Source: Sulfuriferula sp047300855
GTDB lineage: Bacteria; Pseudomonadota; Gammaproteobacteria; Burkholderiales; Sulfuriferulaceae
Direction of reading: 5' to 3'
Assembly: GCF_047300855.1 (NCBI RefSeq)
Contig: NZ_CP170197.1
Span: 1,860,001-1,924,000, forward strand
Length of the DNA stretch: 64,000 nt
In this document: positions 1 to 7,032 of the stretch, in pieces
Layout: each line of letters begins with the position of its first letter
Numbering within the stretch: the stretch's first letter is position 1
Translations under genes and position numbers: made by a program
Notes under the pieces: generated by a model
The model's input: only the letters and a program-made list of their open reading frames with translations
Databases searched by the model: none
What the model was told of the DNA's origin: nothing

Positions 1-1176
1 GCTGCCGAGCAGTTGCTCGGCCCCGCTCACCACCGTTCTGCGCCGCGCCTTTAGCGCCATGCCGGCCAGGCTCGCAATGAATATCGCGCTGATAACCCCC
101 ATTGATACTATCAAGCCAGCCGGGATACCAAATCCGGGTTGTTCGGTGTCAATCAATATCACCGCGCCAAACACAAAAGCGGCTACCCCGCCAATACCGA
201 GCACGCCAAAACTGGGCGCAAATCCTTCCGCCACCATGAATGCAATGCCCAGCAGAATCAGCATCAGTCCGGCGTAATTCACCGGCAGCAGCTGGAAAGC
301 ATACAGCGCCAGCAACAAACAGATGCCGCCCAGCACACCGGGGGCCACAAAGCCGGGATTGAAAAATTCGAAAAACAGGCCGTATGCGCCGATCATGAGC
401 AGAATCAGTGCCACGCTGGGATCGGTAATCACCGCCAGGAAACGCGTGCGCCAATCGGCCTGGTAAGTGATGATGGGTGCGCTGGCAGTGGCCAGGCTGC
501 GCTCACCACCGATTACGCTGACCTGCTTGCCATTCATCTGTTTGAGCAATTGCGGCAGGTCTGGCGCCACATAATCAATCACCCCGATCTTGAGCGCTTC
601 TCCGGCAGGCAGGCTGGCCGCTTCACGAACTGCCTGTTCTGCCCACTGGGCATTACGTCCGCGCAACTGGGCAAGGCCGCGGATGTAGGCGACCGCATCG
701 TTGGTCGCCTTCTTCGCCATGGCATCCCTGGACGCCTGTGCGGATTTTTCGGCGCCTTCGCCAGCACCTTGCATTTCGCGTGCCCCCGGCATGCCGATCT
801 GTACCGGCGTGGCAGCGCCCAGATTGGTACCGGGCGCCATCGCCGCAATTTGGCTGGCGTAAAGGATATAGGTGCCGGCGCTGGCGGCACGCGCGCCGCT
901 GGGCGCAACATAGCTGGCCACCGGCACCGGTGCGGCGAGAATCGCCTTGATAATCTCGCGCATGGCGGTGTCGAGCCCGCCCGGCGTGTCCATTTGCAAC
1001 ACCACCAGCTGCGCACCGTCGCGGGCGGCGTGTTCCAGCCCGCGTGTCACGTAATCCGCAGTGGCCGGGCCGATAGCGCCATCCACCTTCAACAGCAGCA
1101 CCGGCGCGCTGGCCCAGGCGGGCGCACTCCAGCCCAACGCCAGTAGCAGCAATATGAAAATGGAAAAACGCTTCAT
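1..1176 (-). CDS. NfeD-family membrane-bound serine protease (ClpP class), 3' end cut by window edge
   Basis: I translated this minus-strand frame myself; it is open to base 1, so the C-terminus is missing. It starts MKRFSIFILLLLALGWSAPA, a signal peptide, followed by a ClpP/SppA-like domain with the motif GARAASAGTY, whose Ser matches the catalytic Ser of NfeD1b/PH1510-type proteases, and the stretch MAPGTNLGAATP. A Lys in the DAMAKKATND region would complete the Ser-Lys dyad. Several hydrophobic helices follow from about residue 240, as expected for the membrane part. These proteases cleave stomatin-like partners at the membrane. An in-frame ATG at 1194 is an alternative start; neither has a good ribosome binding site. 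Confidence 0.85.
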   Translation of the reverse strand, partial: MKRFSIFILLLLALGWSAPAWASAPVLLLKVDGAIGPATADYVTRGLEHAARDGAQLVVLQMDTPGGLDTAMREIIKAILAAPVPVASYVAPSGARAASAGTYILYASQIAAMAPGTNLGAATPVQIGMPGAREMQGAGEGAEKSAQASRDAMAKKATNDAVAYIRGLAQLRGRNAQWAEQAVREAASLPAGEALKIGVIDYVAPDLPQLLKQMNGKQVSVIGGERSLATASAPIITYQADWRTRFLAVITDPSVALILLMIGAYGLFFEFFNPGFVAPGVLGGICLLLALYAFQLLPVNYAGLMLILLGIAFMVAEGFAPSFGVLGIGGVAAFVFGAVILIDTEQPGFGIPAGLIVSMGVISAIFIASLAGMALKARRRTVVSGAEQLLGS

Positions 1177-1263
1177 AGCGAGGAGGTGATTCATATTGAC
1201 CGATTATCACTATAGACCCCGTACAGCGTTTGTTTTGTTACGGAATATGATAGCCGCCGCAGT

Positions 1264-2022
1264 TCAGCCCAGAACCAGCTTGAGACCAATGAGGATGGTG
1301 ATTACTTCAAATGCACGCTTGATCCACAAATTGCCTTTTTTGATGGCAATGTGGCTGCCGAAATAGCCACCCAGAATTGAACCCGCCAGCAGCGCCGGCA
1401 TCCAGCCCCAGGCGATTGTGCCCAGATAGCCCAGCACCACTGCGCCGGTACCGTTCCAGACCAGGCCGCACAGCACCAGTGTGTAAGCCACGGCGCGTTT
1501 GTAATCGAGGCCGAAATGATGAATCAGCCAGATGGTCAGGAACAGGCCGGTACCGGAAGTGATCGAGCCATTCAGAAAACCAACTACGAACAGACCGAAC
1601 ATACCAGTCAGCAACCCGCTGCCGTGCTGATTTTTCGGTGCGTAATCCATGCCCAGGCGCGGTTTGAATATGGAATACACCCCCAGGCCCAGGGTCAACA
1701 CACCCAGTAAAAAAATGGCAATGCGTGGCGATATCTGCAGGATGGTGCCGGCCCCCAGCACCACGCCGGGCAAGCCTGCCCCGAGGATGATCAGGGAAAA
1801 ACGCCGCTCCAGATGGTTCCCCTTGAGGTAGCGAATCGTTGCACCCAGCCCCAGCGCCACACTGGCAACTTTATGCGTGGCCAGCGCCACGCCGAAGGGC
1901 AGCCCGAGGAAAATCAGCATGGGAAACTGGATCAGCCCCGCGCCTCCGCCGGACAGTGCAGAAAACCAGTTGGCGACGAAAGACGCGACGAACAGGATGC
2001 CCTGGTCGGCGTAAGACGTCAT
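1264..2022 (-). CDS. TauE/SafE-family sulfite/anion exporter
   Basis: A 252-residue integral membrane protein beginning MTSYADQGILFVASFVANWF, with about eight hydrophobic segments and the family-typical SALSGGGAGLIQFPML near the N-terminus and the GSITSGTGLF repeat in the second half. The family moves sulfite, sulfoacetate and related anions out of the cell. I chose the start at 2022 because the upstream open frame reads as the wrong frame of the DUF190 gene. It lies 5 bp after the DUF190 gene and probably belongs to the same transcript as crcB and the ars genes. In a sulfur oxidiser, sulfite or thiosulfate export is plausible, but the substrate is not shown by the sequence. Confidence 0.85.
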   Translation of the reverse strand: MTSYADQGILFVASFVANWFSALSGGGAGLIQFPMLIFLGLPFGVALATHKVASVALGLGATIRYLKGNHLERRFSLIILGAGLPGVVLGAGTILQISPRIAIFLLGVLTLGLGVYSIFKPRLGMDYAPKNQHGSGLLTGMFGLFVVGFLNGSITSGTGLFLTIWLIHHFGLDYKRAVAYTLVLCGLVWNGTGAVVLGYLGTIAWGWMPALLAGSILGGYFGSHIAIKKGNLWIKRAFEVITILIGLKLVLG

Positions 2023-2027
2023 GCCTT

Positions 2028-2342
2028 TCAGGAACCGGTGATGCCGTGGGTAATGGGGATGCGGGTATAGAACAGGCGCAGGTTTTGCTGCGTGCAGAGG
2101 GCGAGCAGCGCTTCGACCTGTTCCGCGCTGGCGATGAATTCCACCAGCATTGGCAGCTCGCCTGCCAGTTCGAAAAAGGTTTCTTCTGTGAAGCCATGGC
2201 GGCCGAATCCGGCGGTCGCCCGGAACACCGTGCCGCCTGCGATACCTTGCTTGCGCGCGGTTTCCAGCAGCCATTCATACAGCGGCTTGCCGGCGTGTTT
2301 TTGTTTTTCGGAAGTGTAGAGGCGCAGCCAGTGGTCTTGCAT
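2028..2342 (-). CDS. DUF190 family protein (CrcB partner)
   Basis: A 104-residue soluble protein. The sequence has the DUF190 pattern: an N-terminal LRLYTSEKQKHAGKPLYEWL, then AGGTVFRATAGFGRHG, then a ferredoxin-like/GlnB-like C-terminal half ending near RLFYTRIPITHG. DUF190 genes usually sit beside crcB, as this one does (4 bp gap), so a role in fluoride tolerance or in regulating the channel is likely. Its biochemical activity is not established. Confidence 0.85.
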   Translation of the reverse strand: MQDHWLRLYTSEKQKHAGKPLYEWLLETARKQGIAGGTVFRATAGFGRHGFTEETFFELAGELPMLVEFIASAEQVEALLALCTQQNLRLFYTRIPITHGITGS

Positions 2343-2346
2343 GGCA

Positions 2347-2730
2347 TCAGGCTTTCAAAAATTTGAAGGTGAGCACGCCGAGCGCAGTCATTGCCACCGA
2401 CCCGATGACGTGAATGAATATTTCCGCCAGCCCCCAGCCCCATTGCTGGCGCGAGATCAGCGTAAAGACTTCAGCCGAAAAGGTAGAAAATGTCGTCAGC
2501 CCGCCCAGAAATCCGGTAATCACCAGCAGCCGTGCTTCCGGAGCCAGCCCGGTATGATCGGCGAAAAATGCCAACGCCAGGCCAATGACATAGCCCCCCA
2601 GCAGATTGGCCGCCAGCGTACCCATCGGCAACGTGGGAAACAGCGGGTTCAGCCACAGCCCTAGCCCCCAGCGCAGCCATGCACCCAGTGCTGCGCCCAC
2701 TCCAATAGCAACAAAAGCGTTCAATCCCAT
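2347..2730 (-). CDS. crcB: Fluoride exporter CrcB/Fluc
   Basis: A 127-residue protein with four hydrophobic helices, the family's usual length. It shows the conserved TLAANLLGGYVIG segment (Asn that lines the pore) and GFLGGLTTFSTFSAE (the Phe box and TM3 break). Fluc forms an antiparallel dimer that releases cytoplasmic fluoride. The gene follows arsB by only 27 bp, leaving no room for a fluoride riboswitch, so here it is probably transcribed from the ars promoter or from inside arsB. Confidence 0.93.
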   Translation of the reverse strand: MGLNAFVAIGVGAALGAWLRWGLGLWLNPLFPTLPMGTLAANLLGGYVIGLALAFFADHTGLAPEARLLVITGFLGGLTTFSTFSAEVFTLISRQQWGWGLAEIFIHVIGSVAMTALGVLTFKFLKA

Positions 2731-2757
2731 GTTGCAAGGATAGCGTGAAGCGTGGGT

Positions 2758-4071
2758 TTAACGCAAAAAACTCAGCCAGCCCGCCAGCGCAAACAGCGTG
2801 GCAAACAGTACCGGCACGGTGAGTACGATGCCGATGCGGAAATACTGCCCCCAGCCTATTGTCATGCCGCGCTGCGCCAGCACATGCAGCCACAGCAAGG
2901 TGGCGAGGCTGCCGATGGGGGTGATCTTGGGGCCCAGATCGCAACCGACGATGTTGGCATAAACCATCGCCTCGCGTATCGCCGGATCGACCTGCGCATG
3001 CGCCACGGCGAGGCTGCCAGCCAGTACCGCGGGCATATTGTTCATCAGTGCCGACAGTGCCGCCATCATGAAGCCCGTGCCCAGCGTGGCTGCGGTGAGG
3101 CCATAACCTGCCAGCCATTCCAGTGCATGGGACAAGCCTGCGGTCAGACCGTGGTCGCCCAGACCATATACCACCAGATACATGCCCAGCGAAAAAACCA
3201 CCACCTGCCAGGGCGCCCCGCGCAGGATAGTCCATACCGGGATGACCGCCTTGGGTTGACGCCTGAGCAGATGCTCACGGCCTGCGGCAAGCATCAATAA
3301 CAAGGCGCCTGCCCCGGTAATCAGCGAGGTCGGCACGCCCCAGCGTTGCGACAGGAAATAGCCCACCAGCAAACTGGGCAAGACCACCCAGCCGGCGCGA
3401 AATACAAACGGGTCGCGAATCGCGCCCGCGGGATCAGCAAGCTGGGCAGCATCGTAGGCGGGTGGCACATCGCGGCGGAAATACCAGGCCAGCACCAGCA
3501 GCGAAGCCGCGACAGAGACCAGGTTGACCACACCCATCACCGCCGCGTAATCGGCAAAGCCTATGCCTGCGTAGTTGGCGGCAACGATATTGACCAGATT
3601 GGAAATCTTGAAGGGCAGGCTGGCCGAATCCGATACAAACCCGGCTGCCATCACGAACGCCAGCATCGCAGGCGGCGAGAAGCGCAGCGCGCGCAGCATT
3701 TCGACGACCAGCGGCGTCAGGATCAGCACTGCGCCGTCATTTGCAAACAGCGCTGCAATCACGCTGCCCAGCAGCACGATCAGCACAAACAGCGCCCGGC
3801 CCGATCCCTGCGCCCAGCGCGCCACATGCAGCGCCGACCACTCGAAAAAGCCCGCCGCATCGAGGATCAGCGAAATCAGGATCAGCGCTATCAGCGTGAA
3901 GGTGGCATCCCAGACAATGTGCCAGACGGTGGGAATGTCGGTCAGCGATACCGTACCCGCCAGCAGCGCTGCCCCCGCCCCCAGCCAGGCCGCGGTGCCG
4001 ATGCCCAGACCCTTGGGCTGGCGGATGACAAGGGCCAGCGTAACCAGAAAAATCAGCAGCGCAACCAGCAT
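2758..4071 (-). CDS. arsB: Arsenite efflux permease ArsB
   Basis: A 437-residue integral membrane protein of the ion-transporter superfamily with about eleven hydrophobic segments. Diagnostic stretches are ALFANDGAVLILTPLVVEML, SDSASLPFKISNLVNIV and the C-terminal VYANIVGCDLGPKITPIGS, all typical of ArsB rather than ACR3. It extrudes arsenite or antimonite, driven by the proton motive force. It lies 6 bp after arsC in the same operon; no arsA is present, so it should work as a secondary carrier. Confidence 0.95.
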   Translation of the reverse strand: MLVALLIFLVTLALVIRQPKGLGIGTAAWLGAGAALLAGTVSLTDIPTVWHIVWDATFTLIALILISLILDAAGFFEWSALHVARWAQGSGRALFVLIVLLGSVIAALFANDGAVLILTPLVVEMLRALRFSPPAMLAFVMAAGFVSDSASLPFKISNLVNIVAANYAGIGFADYAAVMGVVNLVSVAASLLVLAWYFRRDVPPAYDAAQLADPAGAIRDPFVFRAGWVVLPSLLVGYFLSQRWGVPTSLITGAGALLLMLAAGREHLLRRQPKAVIPVWTILRGAPWQVVVFSLGMYLVVYGLGDHGLTAGLSHALEWLAGYGLTAATLGTGFMMAALSALMNNMPAVLAGSLAVAHAQVDPAIREAMVYANIVGCDLGPKITPIGSLATLLWLHVLAQRGMTIGWGQYFRIGIVLTVPVLFATLFALAGWLSFLR

Positions 4072-4077
4072 GGCTGC

Positions 4078-4485
4078 TTATCCCAAACGCCGTGCGACTT
4101 CTGCCACCAGCTTTGCGCGGATTTCATCGCGCACGCGCATGAAGCTCTCCAGCGGCTCGCCGTGCGGATCGTGAAACGGCATGTGCACGCTGGGAATGGC
4201 GCGCGGGAATACCGGGCATGCTTCCCGGGCGTTGTCGCACACGGTAATCACCAGATCAATCGCCTCGTTCATGACCGCATCCACGTCCTTGGGGTACAGG
4301 CCGTCGGTCGCAATGCCCAGATCCTGCAGCGCGGCAATCGCACCATCGGCCACTTTCGGCTGGGGCCGCGTGCCTGCGGAGATCGCATGCACTGCGTCAC
4401 CCAGATCGTGATTCACCAACGCTTCTGCCATCTGGCTGCGACAGGAATTGCCGGTACACAGGATCAAGACCGTTTTTTTACTCAT
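4078..4485 (-). CDS. arsC: Arsenate reductase ArsC, thioredoxin-coupled type
   Basis: A 135-residue protein of the low-molecular-weight tyrosine phosphatase fold. The P-loop CTGNSCRSQMAEAL at residues 10-23 holds the nucleophilic Cys10 and a second Cys15; a further Cys pair appears in VITVCDNAREACPVFP, matching the thioredoxin-linked ArsC (Cys10/Cys82/Cys89) arrangement. It reduces arsenate to arsenite for ArsB. It lies just upstream of arsB. A second phosphatase-fold ArsC in the same operon lacks the second P-loop Cys. Confidence 0.93.
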   Translation of the reverse strand: MSKKTVLILCTGNSCRSQMAEALVNHDLGDAVHAISAGTRPQPKVADGAIAALQDLGIATDGLYPKDVDAVMNEAIDLVITVCDNAREACPVFPRAIPSVHMPFHDPHGEPLESFMRVRDEIRAKLVAEVARRLG

Positions 4486-4576
4486 TACCTACTCTCCGCA
4501 TTGAATTGACCGGGCATATTGCCGGCATGATTTATTTTTTCGATGATCACGACTGCTGGTGAATGTGCAAGCTTGA

Positions 4577-4906
4577 TTAACAGCAGGATTTCCCGGAAGG
4601 CGTGGGCGTGCAGCATGCCGATGCGGCAACCGGAATCTTGAACGGCTTGGCTGCAGGCTGGGAACTTTCGGCCAATGCAGCGTCGAACCCGGCATCCAGC
4701 TTACTGCCCGCCTCATCCCGGATATGACGGGCGATTTCGACCACCAGATCAATCTGTTCCGCCGTCACGCCATATTGGCGCAACCTGTCCAGTTGGCATA
4801 AGCCCTGACCCGGGTGATTGGCGGCAACACTGGCTGCCAGCGACACCAGTGCGATGACGGAAGGATGCAACTCGGTATTATTCGGTTCGGCATTACTCAT
4901 ACTCAC
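4577..4906 (-). CDS. Small ars-operon protein with Cys-pair tail (possibly AhpD/carboxymuconolactone-decarboxylase-like)
   Basis: A 109-residue protein in the ars operon. The first 75 residues are mostly helical (HPSVIALVSLAASVAANHPG, then LRQYGVTAEQIDLVVEIARH) and resemble a short AhpD-like helical domain, though the peroxidatic CxxC is absent. The tail ends SACCTPTPSGKSCC, with two Cys pairs that could bind arsenite or another soft metal. The neighbouring ArsR also ends in a Cys pair. Placement between two arsC genes supports a role in arsenic handling; the function is unknown. Confidence 0.7.
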   Translation of the reverse strand: MSMSNAEPNNTELHPSVIALVSLAASVAANHPGQGLCQLDRLRQYGVTAEQIDLVVEIARHIRDEAGSKLDAGFDAALAESSQPAAKPFKIPVAASACCTPTPSGKSCC

Positions 4907-4942
4907 CTCTCAAAACGGCAAAAAATTCATAATCGTGCGGAA

Positions 4943-5452
4943 TTAATCACCACGTTCGCGCAAACGTCCAATGTCATCAAGCTGATTTTTCAATGACAGC
5001 GCGTCCAGTTTTTCCAGCGGCAAGCAGGTGAAAATGGCCAGGCGGCGGTTCAGCTGGGTATAGGCCGTGTGAAAGGCTTTACGTTTGGCTGCATCGTCGC
5101 CCGCCATCGCCGCCGGATCGCTTATGCCCCAGTGCGCGGTCATCGGCTGACCGGGCCAGGCCGGACAAATTTCGCCTGCCGCGTTGTCGCACACGGTAAA
5201 CACAAAATCGAATTCCGGCGCGTGAGGTGCGGCGAATTCATCCCAGGATTTGCTGCGCAAATCTGCAACTGGCAAACCGCTGCTTTCCAACAACTCGAGC
5301 GCAAACGGGCTGACCGTGCCTGTGGGGTGGCTACCCGCGCTGTAGGCATGGAAACGGCCTTGACCCAGACGGTTCAGCAAGGCCTCGGCCAAAATCGAAC
5401 GGGCGGAGTTGCCGGTGCACAGAAACAACACGTTGAAAGATTTATTACTCAC
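4943..5452 (-). CDS. Second arsenate reductase-like low-molecular-weight phosphatase
   Basis: A 169-residue low-molecular-weight phosphatase-fold protein with P-loop CTGNSARSILAEAL at about residues 12-25 (nucleophile Cys12, but Ala where the thioredoxin type has Cys) and the motif VFTVCDNAAGEICPAWPG, which preserves the resolving Cys pair. It carries a C-terminal extension of about 30 residues compared with the first ArsC. The family is common as a second ArsC in proteobacterial ars operons. It is probably an arsenate reductase, possibly with a different electron donor. An ArsR-like inverted repeat lies directly upstream. Confidence 0.85.
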   Translation of the reverse strand: MSNKSFNVLFLCTGNSARSILAEALLNRLGQGRFHAYSAGSHPTGTVSPFALELLESSGLPVADLRSKSWDEFAAPHAPEFDFVFTVCDNAAGEICPAWPGQPMTAHWGISDPAAMAGDDAAKRKAFHTAYTQLNRRLAIFTCLPLEKLDALSLKNQLDDIGRLRERGD

Positions 5453-5507
5453 AATGATTCAAGCTCCCCGTTGATTCTGTATCTGCCCATTTCAGCTTTT
5501 GAATAAT

Positions 5508-5527
5508 ATATTCGTTTTGACAAATAT
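5508..5527. promoter_or_regulatory. Putative second ArsR operator, between arsR and the downstream arsC
   Basis: An inverted repeat ATATTCG-6-CAAATAT with one mismatch sits in the 92-bp gap between arsR and the next arsC. Its left half and spacer (ATATTCGTTTT) repeat the site upstream of arsR exactly, which suggests a second ArsR-controlled promoter for the enzyme genes. Assignment is by repeat and position only. Confidence 0.45.
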
Positions 5528-5544
5528 TTATTGGCAAAAAAAAA

Positions 5545-5892
5545 TCAGGCGCAGCAGCGTGCCGGACGATTGCTCATACCGGTCAGGCGCGCTGCATCCT
5601 GCTGCTGCCTCGGGCTTCCCATCCAGACATCAGCCAGCTGCGCGAGAATACTGTCGCACCAGGCCGGTATCTGGCTGTTGATGCGGTAATAAATCCAGGT
5701 GCCATTGCGCCGCATACTGAGTATTCCGGCTTCGCGCATCACGCTCAAGTGGCGCGAGACTTTGGGCTGAGCCAAATCCAGCGCGTGATACAGCTCGCAT
5801 ACGCACAATTCGCCTTCGCGCCGCAACAGGCCCAGCATGCGCCGGCGCGTCTCGTCACAAAGAATTTCGAAAAAAGCCTGTTCGCTGAGCAT
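5545..5892 (-). CDS. arsR: Arsenic-responsive repressor ArsR
   Basis: A 115-residue winged-helix repressor of the ArsR/SmtB family. The metal-sensing motif ELCVCEL (Cys30 and Cys32) lies in the alpha-3 helix, and the recognition helix is LAQPKVSRHLSVMREAG. The C-terminus ends in a Cys-Cys pair that could be a third As(III) ligand. It is the first gene of the minus-strand ars operon; arsenite binding should release it from its operator just upstream and relieve repression of the whole run of genes. Confidence 0.95.
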   Translation of the reverse strand: MLSEQAFFEILCDETRRRMLGLLRREGELCVCELYHALDLAQPKVSRHLSVMREAGILSMRRNGTWIYYRINSQIPAWCDSILAQLADVWMGSPRQQQDAARLTGMSNRPARCCA

Positions 5893-5904
5893 GGCGGCAA
5901 TTAT

Positions 5905-5920
5905 ATTCGTTTTATCGAAT
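5905..5920. promoter_or_regulatory. Putative ArsR operator upstream of arsR
   Basis: A perfect inverted repeat ATTCG-TTTTAT-CGAAT, 12 bp upstream of the arsR start codon. Position and symmetry fit autoregulation by ArsR; a near copy recurs at 5508-5527. Confidence 0.6.
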
Positions 5921-5959
5921 GTATCAAGTTTTGCCTAAAAGACCAGAACCCCGTCGAGA

Positions 5960-6436
5960 TTACTGGATACCTTCTTTGATAATGCTGTCGAGCAGTTTTT
6001 CTTCCGCACGAAATGCTGCTCTGGATTTTGGAGAGCTAACGACGGGCGGCTTGCGGTAGCTGACATAGATGGTTTTTGGATCAGCCGGCAAGTTATATAT
6101 CGAAATGATATAGGGGCACATCGCCACGCTATGCGGGTCGGCTTCCATCATCTGGCGCGAGACAGTGGCGCTGCAAAACTCAATCTGCTCGGCATTGAGA
6201 TAAATCTTCCGGGTAGATCCCACTGCCGCTGCGGTATTGTCCAGCATGGCGGAAATCTTGTTGAAATGATTGATTTTCAGACCCTGGCCCTCAACGGCGG
6301 CGGCTATCGCATCGCGGATGAATTCAAAATCGCCGCGCGCTGTATACACCACGCTGTAGGAATCTTTGTCCGCGGCTTGGCTGCCCAGCGCGCATGCCAT
6401 CAGGACTACTGCCAGAAACAATTTCATTGTTTTCAT
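5960..6436 (-). CDS. Exported DUF302 domain protein
   Basis: A 158-residue protein. The start at 6436 is preceded by GAGGAG seven bases upstream and gives a clean signal peptide (MKTMKLFLAVVLMACALGSQ). The mature part matches DUF302: YSVVYTARGDFEFIRDAI, a central KINHFNKISAML, and a C-terminal IIS-IYNLPADPKTIYVSYRKP. DUF302 proteins are common in sulfur and metal oxidisers, but no molecular function is agreed. It is divergent from the ModE-like regulator gene and shares its 101-bp promoter region. Confidence 0.8.
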   Translation of the reverse strand: MKTMKLFLAVVLMACALGSQAADKDSYSVVYTARGDFEFIRDAIAAAVEGQGLKINHFNKISAMLDNTAAAVGSTRKIYLNAEQIEFCSATVSRQMMEADPHSVAMCPYIISIYNLPADPKTIYVSYRKPPVVSSPKSRAAFRAEEKLLDSIIKEGIQ

Positions 6437-6537
6437 GCTGCATCTCCTCAAAATATCTTCATCCAAATGGCACCATATGCAAGTATCCAGCAACACAGCC
6501 TGGTTACAATATGATATTTCAACTGCAGGAAAATGCC

Positions 6538-6915
6538 ATGACAGATACCGCCAATATTCGCATACGCGGACGCATCTGGCTGACCGCAGCAGGCAAAAAC
6601 ATGCTGGGTCGCGGGCGCGTGGAGCTGCTGGAAAAAATCGGCGCGACCGGGTCTATTTCGCAGGCTGCCCGCGCCATGAAAATGAGTTACAAAGCTGCCT
6701 GGGATGCCGTGGATGCAATGGGTAATGCGTTCAATTCGCCGCTGGTGAACACCAGCACCGGCGGTAAGGGCGGTGGCGGCGCGCGTCTTACCCCGCAGGC
6801 GCTTGCACTGATCGCTGCATATCGCCAACTGGAACAACGTCACCAGGAGTTTCTTGGTCAGCTTGAGCGGGAATTTTCAGCTGCATTGGTGACGGGTGAA
6901 GGTACGATTCAGTAG
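6538..6915 (+). CDS. One-domain ModE-like transcriptional regulator
   Basis: A 125-residue protein matching only the N-terminal winged-helix domain of ModE: an IGATGSISQAARAMKMSYKA helix-turn-helix followed by AWDAVDAMGN and the ModE signature STGGKGGGGARLT. Full ModE is about 260 residues with two Mop (molybdate-binding) domains, which are absent here, so molybdate sensing would need another protein or does not occur. I start at 6538, 5 bases after a CAGGA; an in-frame ATG at 6511 is possible. A ModE-type operator occurs in this window between mobB and moaA (17972-17995), a plausible target. Confidence 0.88.
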   Translation: MTDTANIRIRGRIWLTAAGKNMLGRGRVELLEKIGATGSISQAARAMKMSYKAAWDAVDAMGNAFNSPLVNTSTGGKGGGGARLTPQALALIAAYRQLEQRHQEFLGQLEREFSAALVTGEGTIQ

Positions 6916-6938
6916 TAGGCGATTAAGCCGGTGAAACA

Positions 6939-6980
6939 CCGAACACACAGAGCAGGTCATTTACCATCCCTGTGGTTCGG
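6939..6980. terminator. Hairpin between convergent genes, possible terminator
   Basis: Arms CCGAACACACAG and CTGTGGTTCGG pair over 11 bp with one bulged base around a 19-nt loop. It sits between the convergent ends of the ModE-like gene and sqr. There is no T run, so it may be a Rho-assisted or mRNA-stabilising structure rather than an intrinsic terminator. Confidence 0.3.
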
Positions 6981-7032
6981 CCATGTCACTTTTCCGATTC
7001 GGAATTGAAGCTAGCAAAACGCCTCCATCCCG

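Noticed and set aside
139..1146. Long plus-strand open frame
   Set aside because: It mirrors the NfeD-type gene on the other strand, has no domain and is rich in His/Gln/Arg as antisense frames of GC-rich genes are.
2731..2757. A fluoride riboswitch upstream of crcB
   Set aside because: Only 27 bp separate arsB and crcB; no room for the pseudoknot.
3346..4509. 387-codon plus-strand open frame opposite arsB/arsC
   Set aside because: Antisense to conserved ars genes; composition is typical of a shadow frame.
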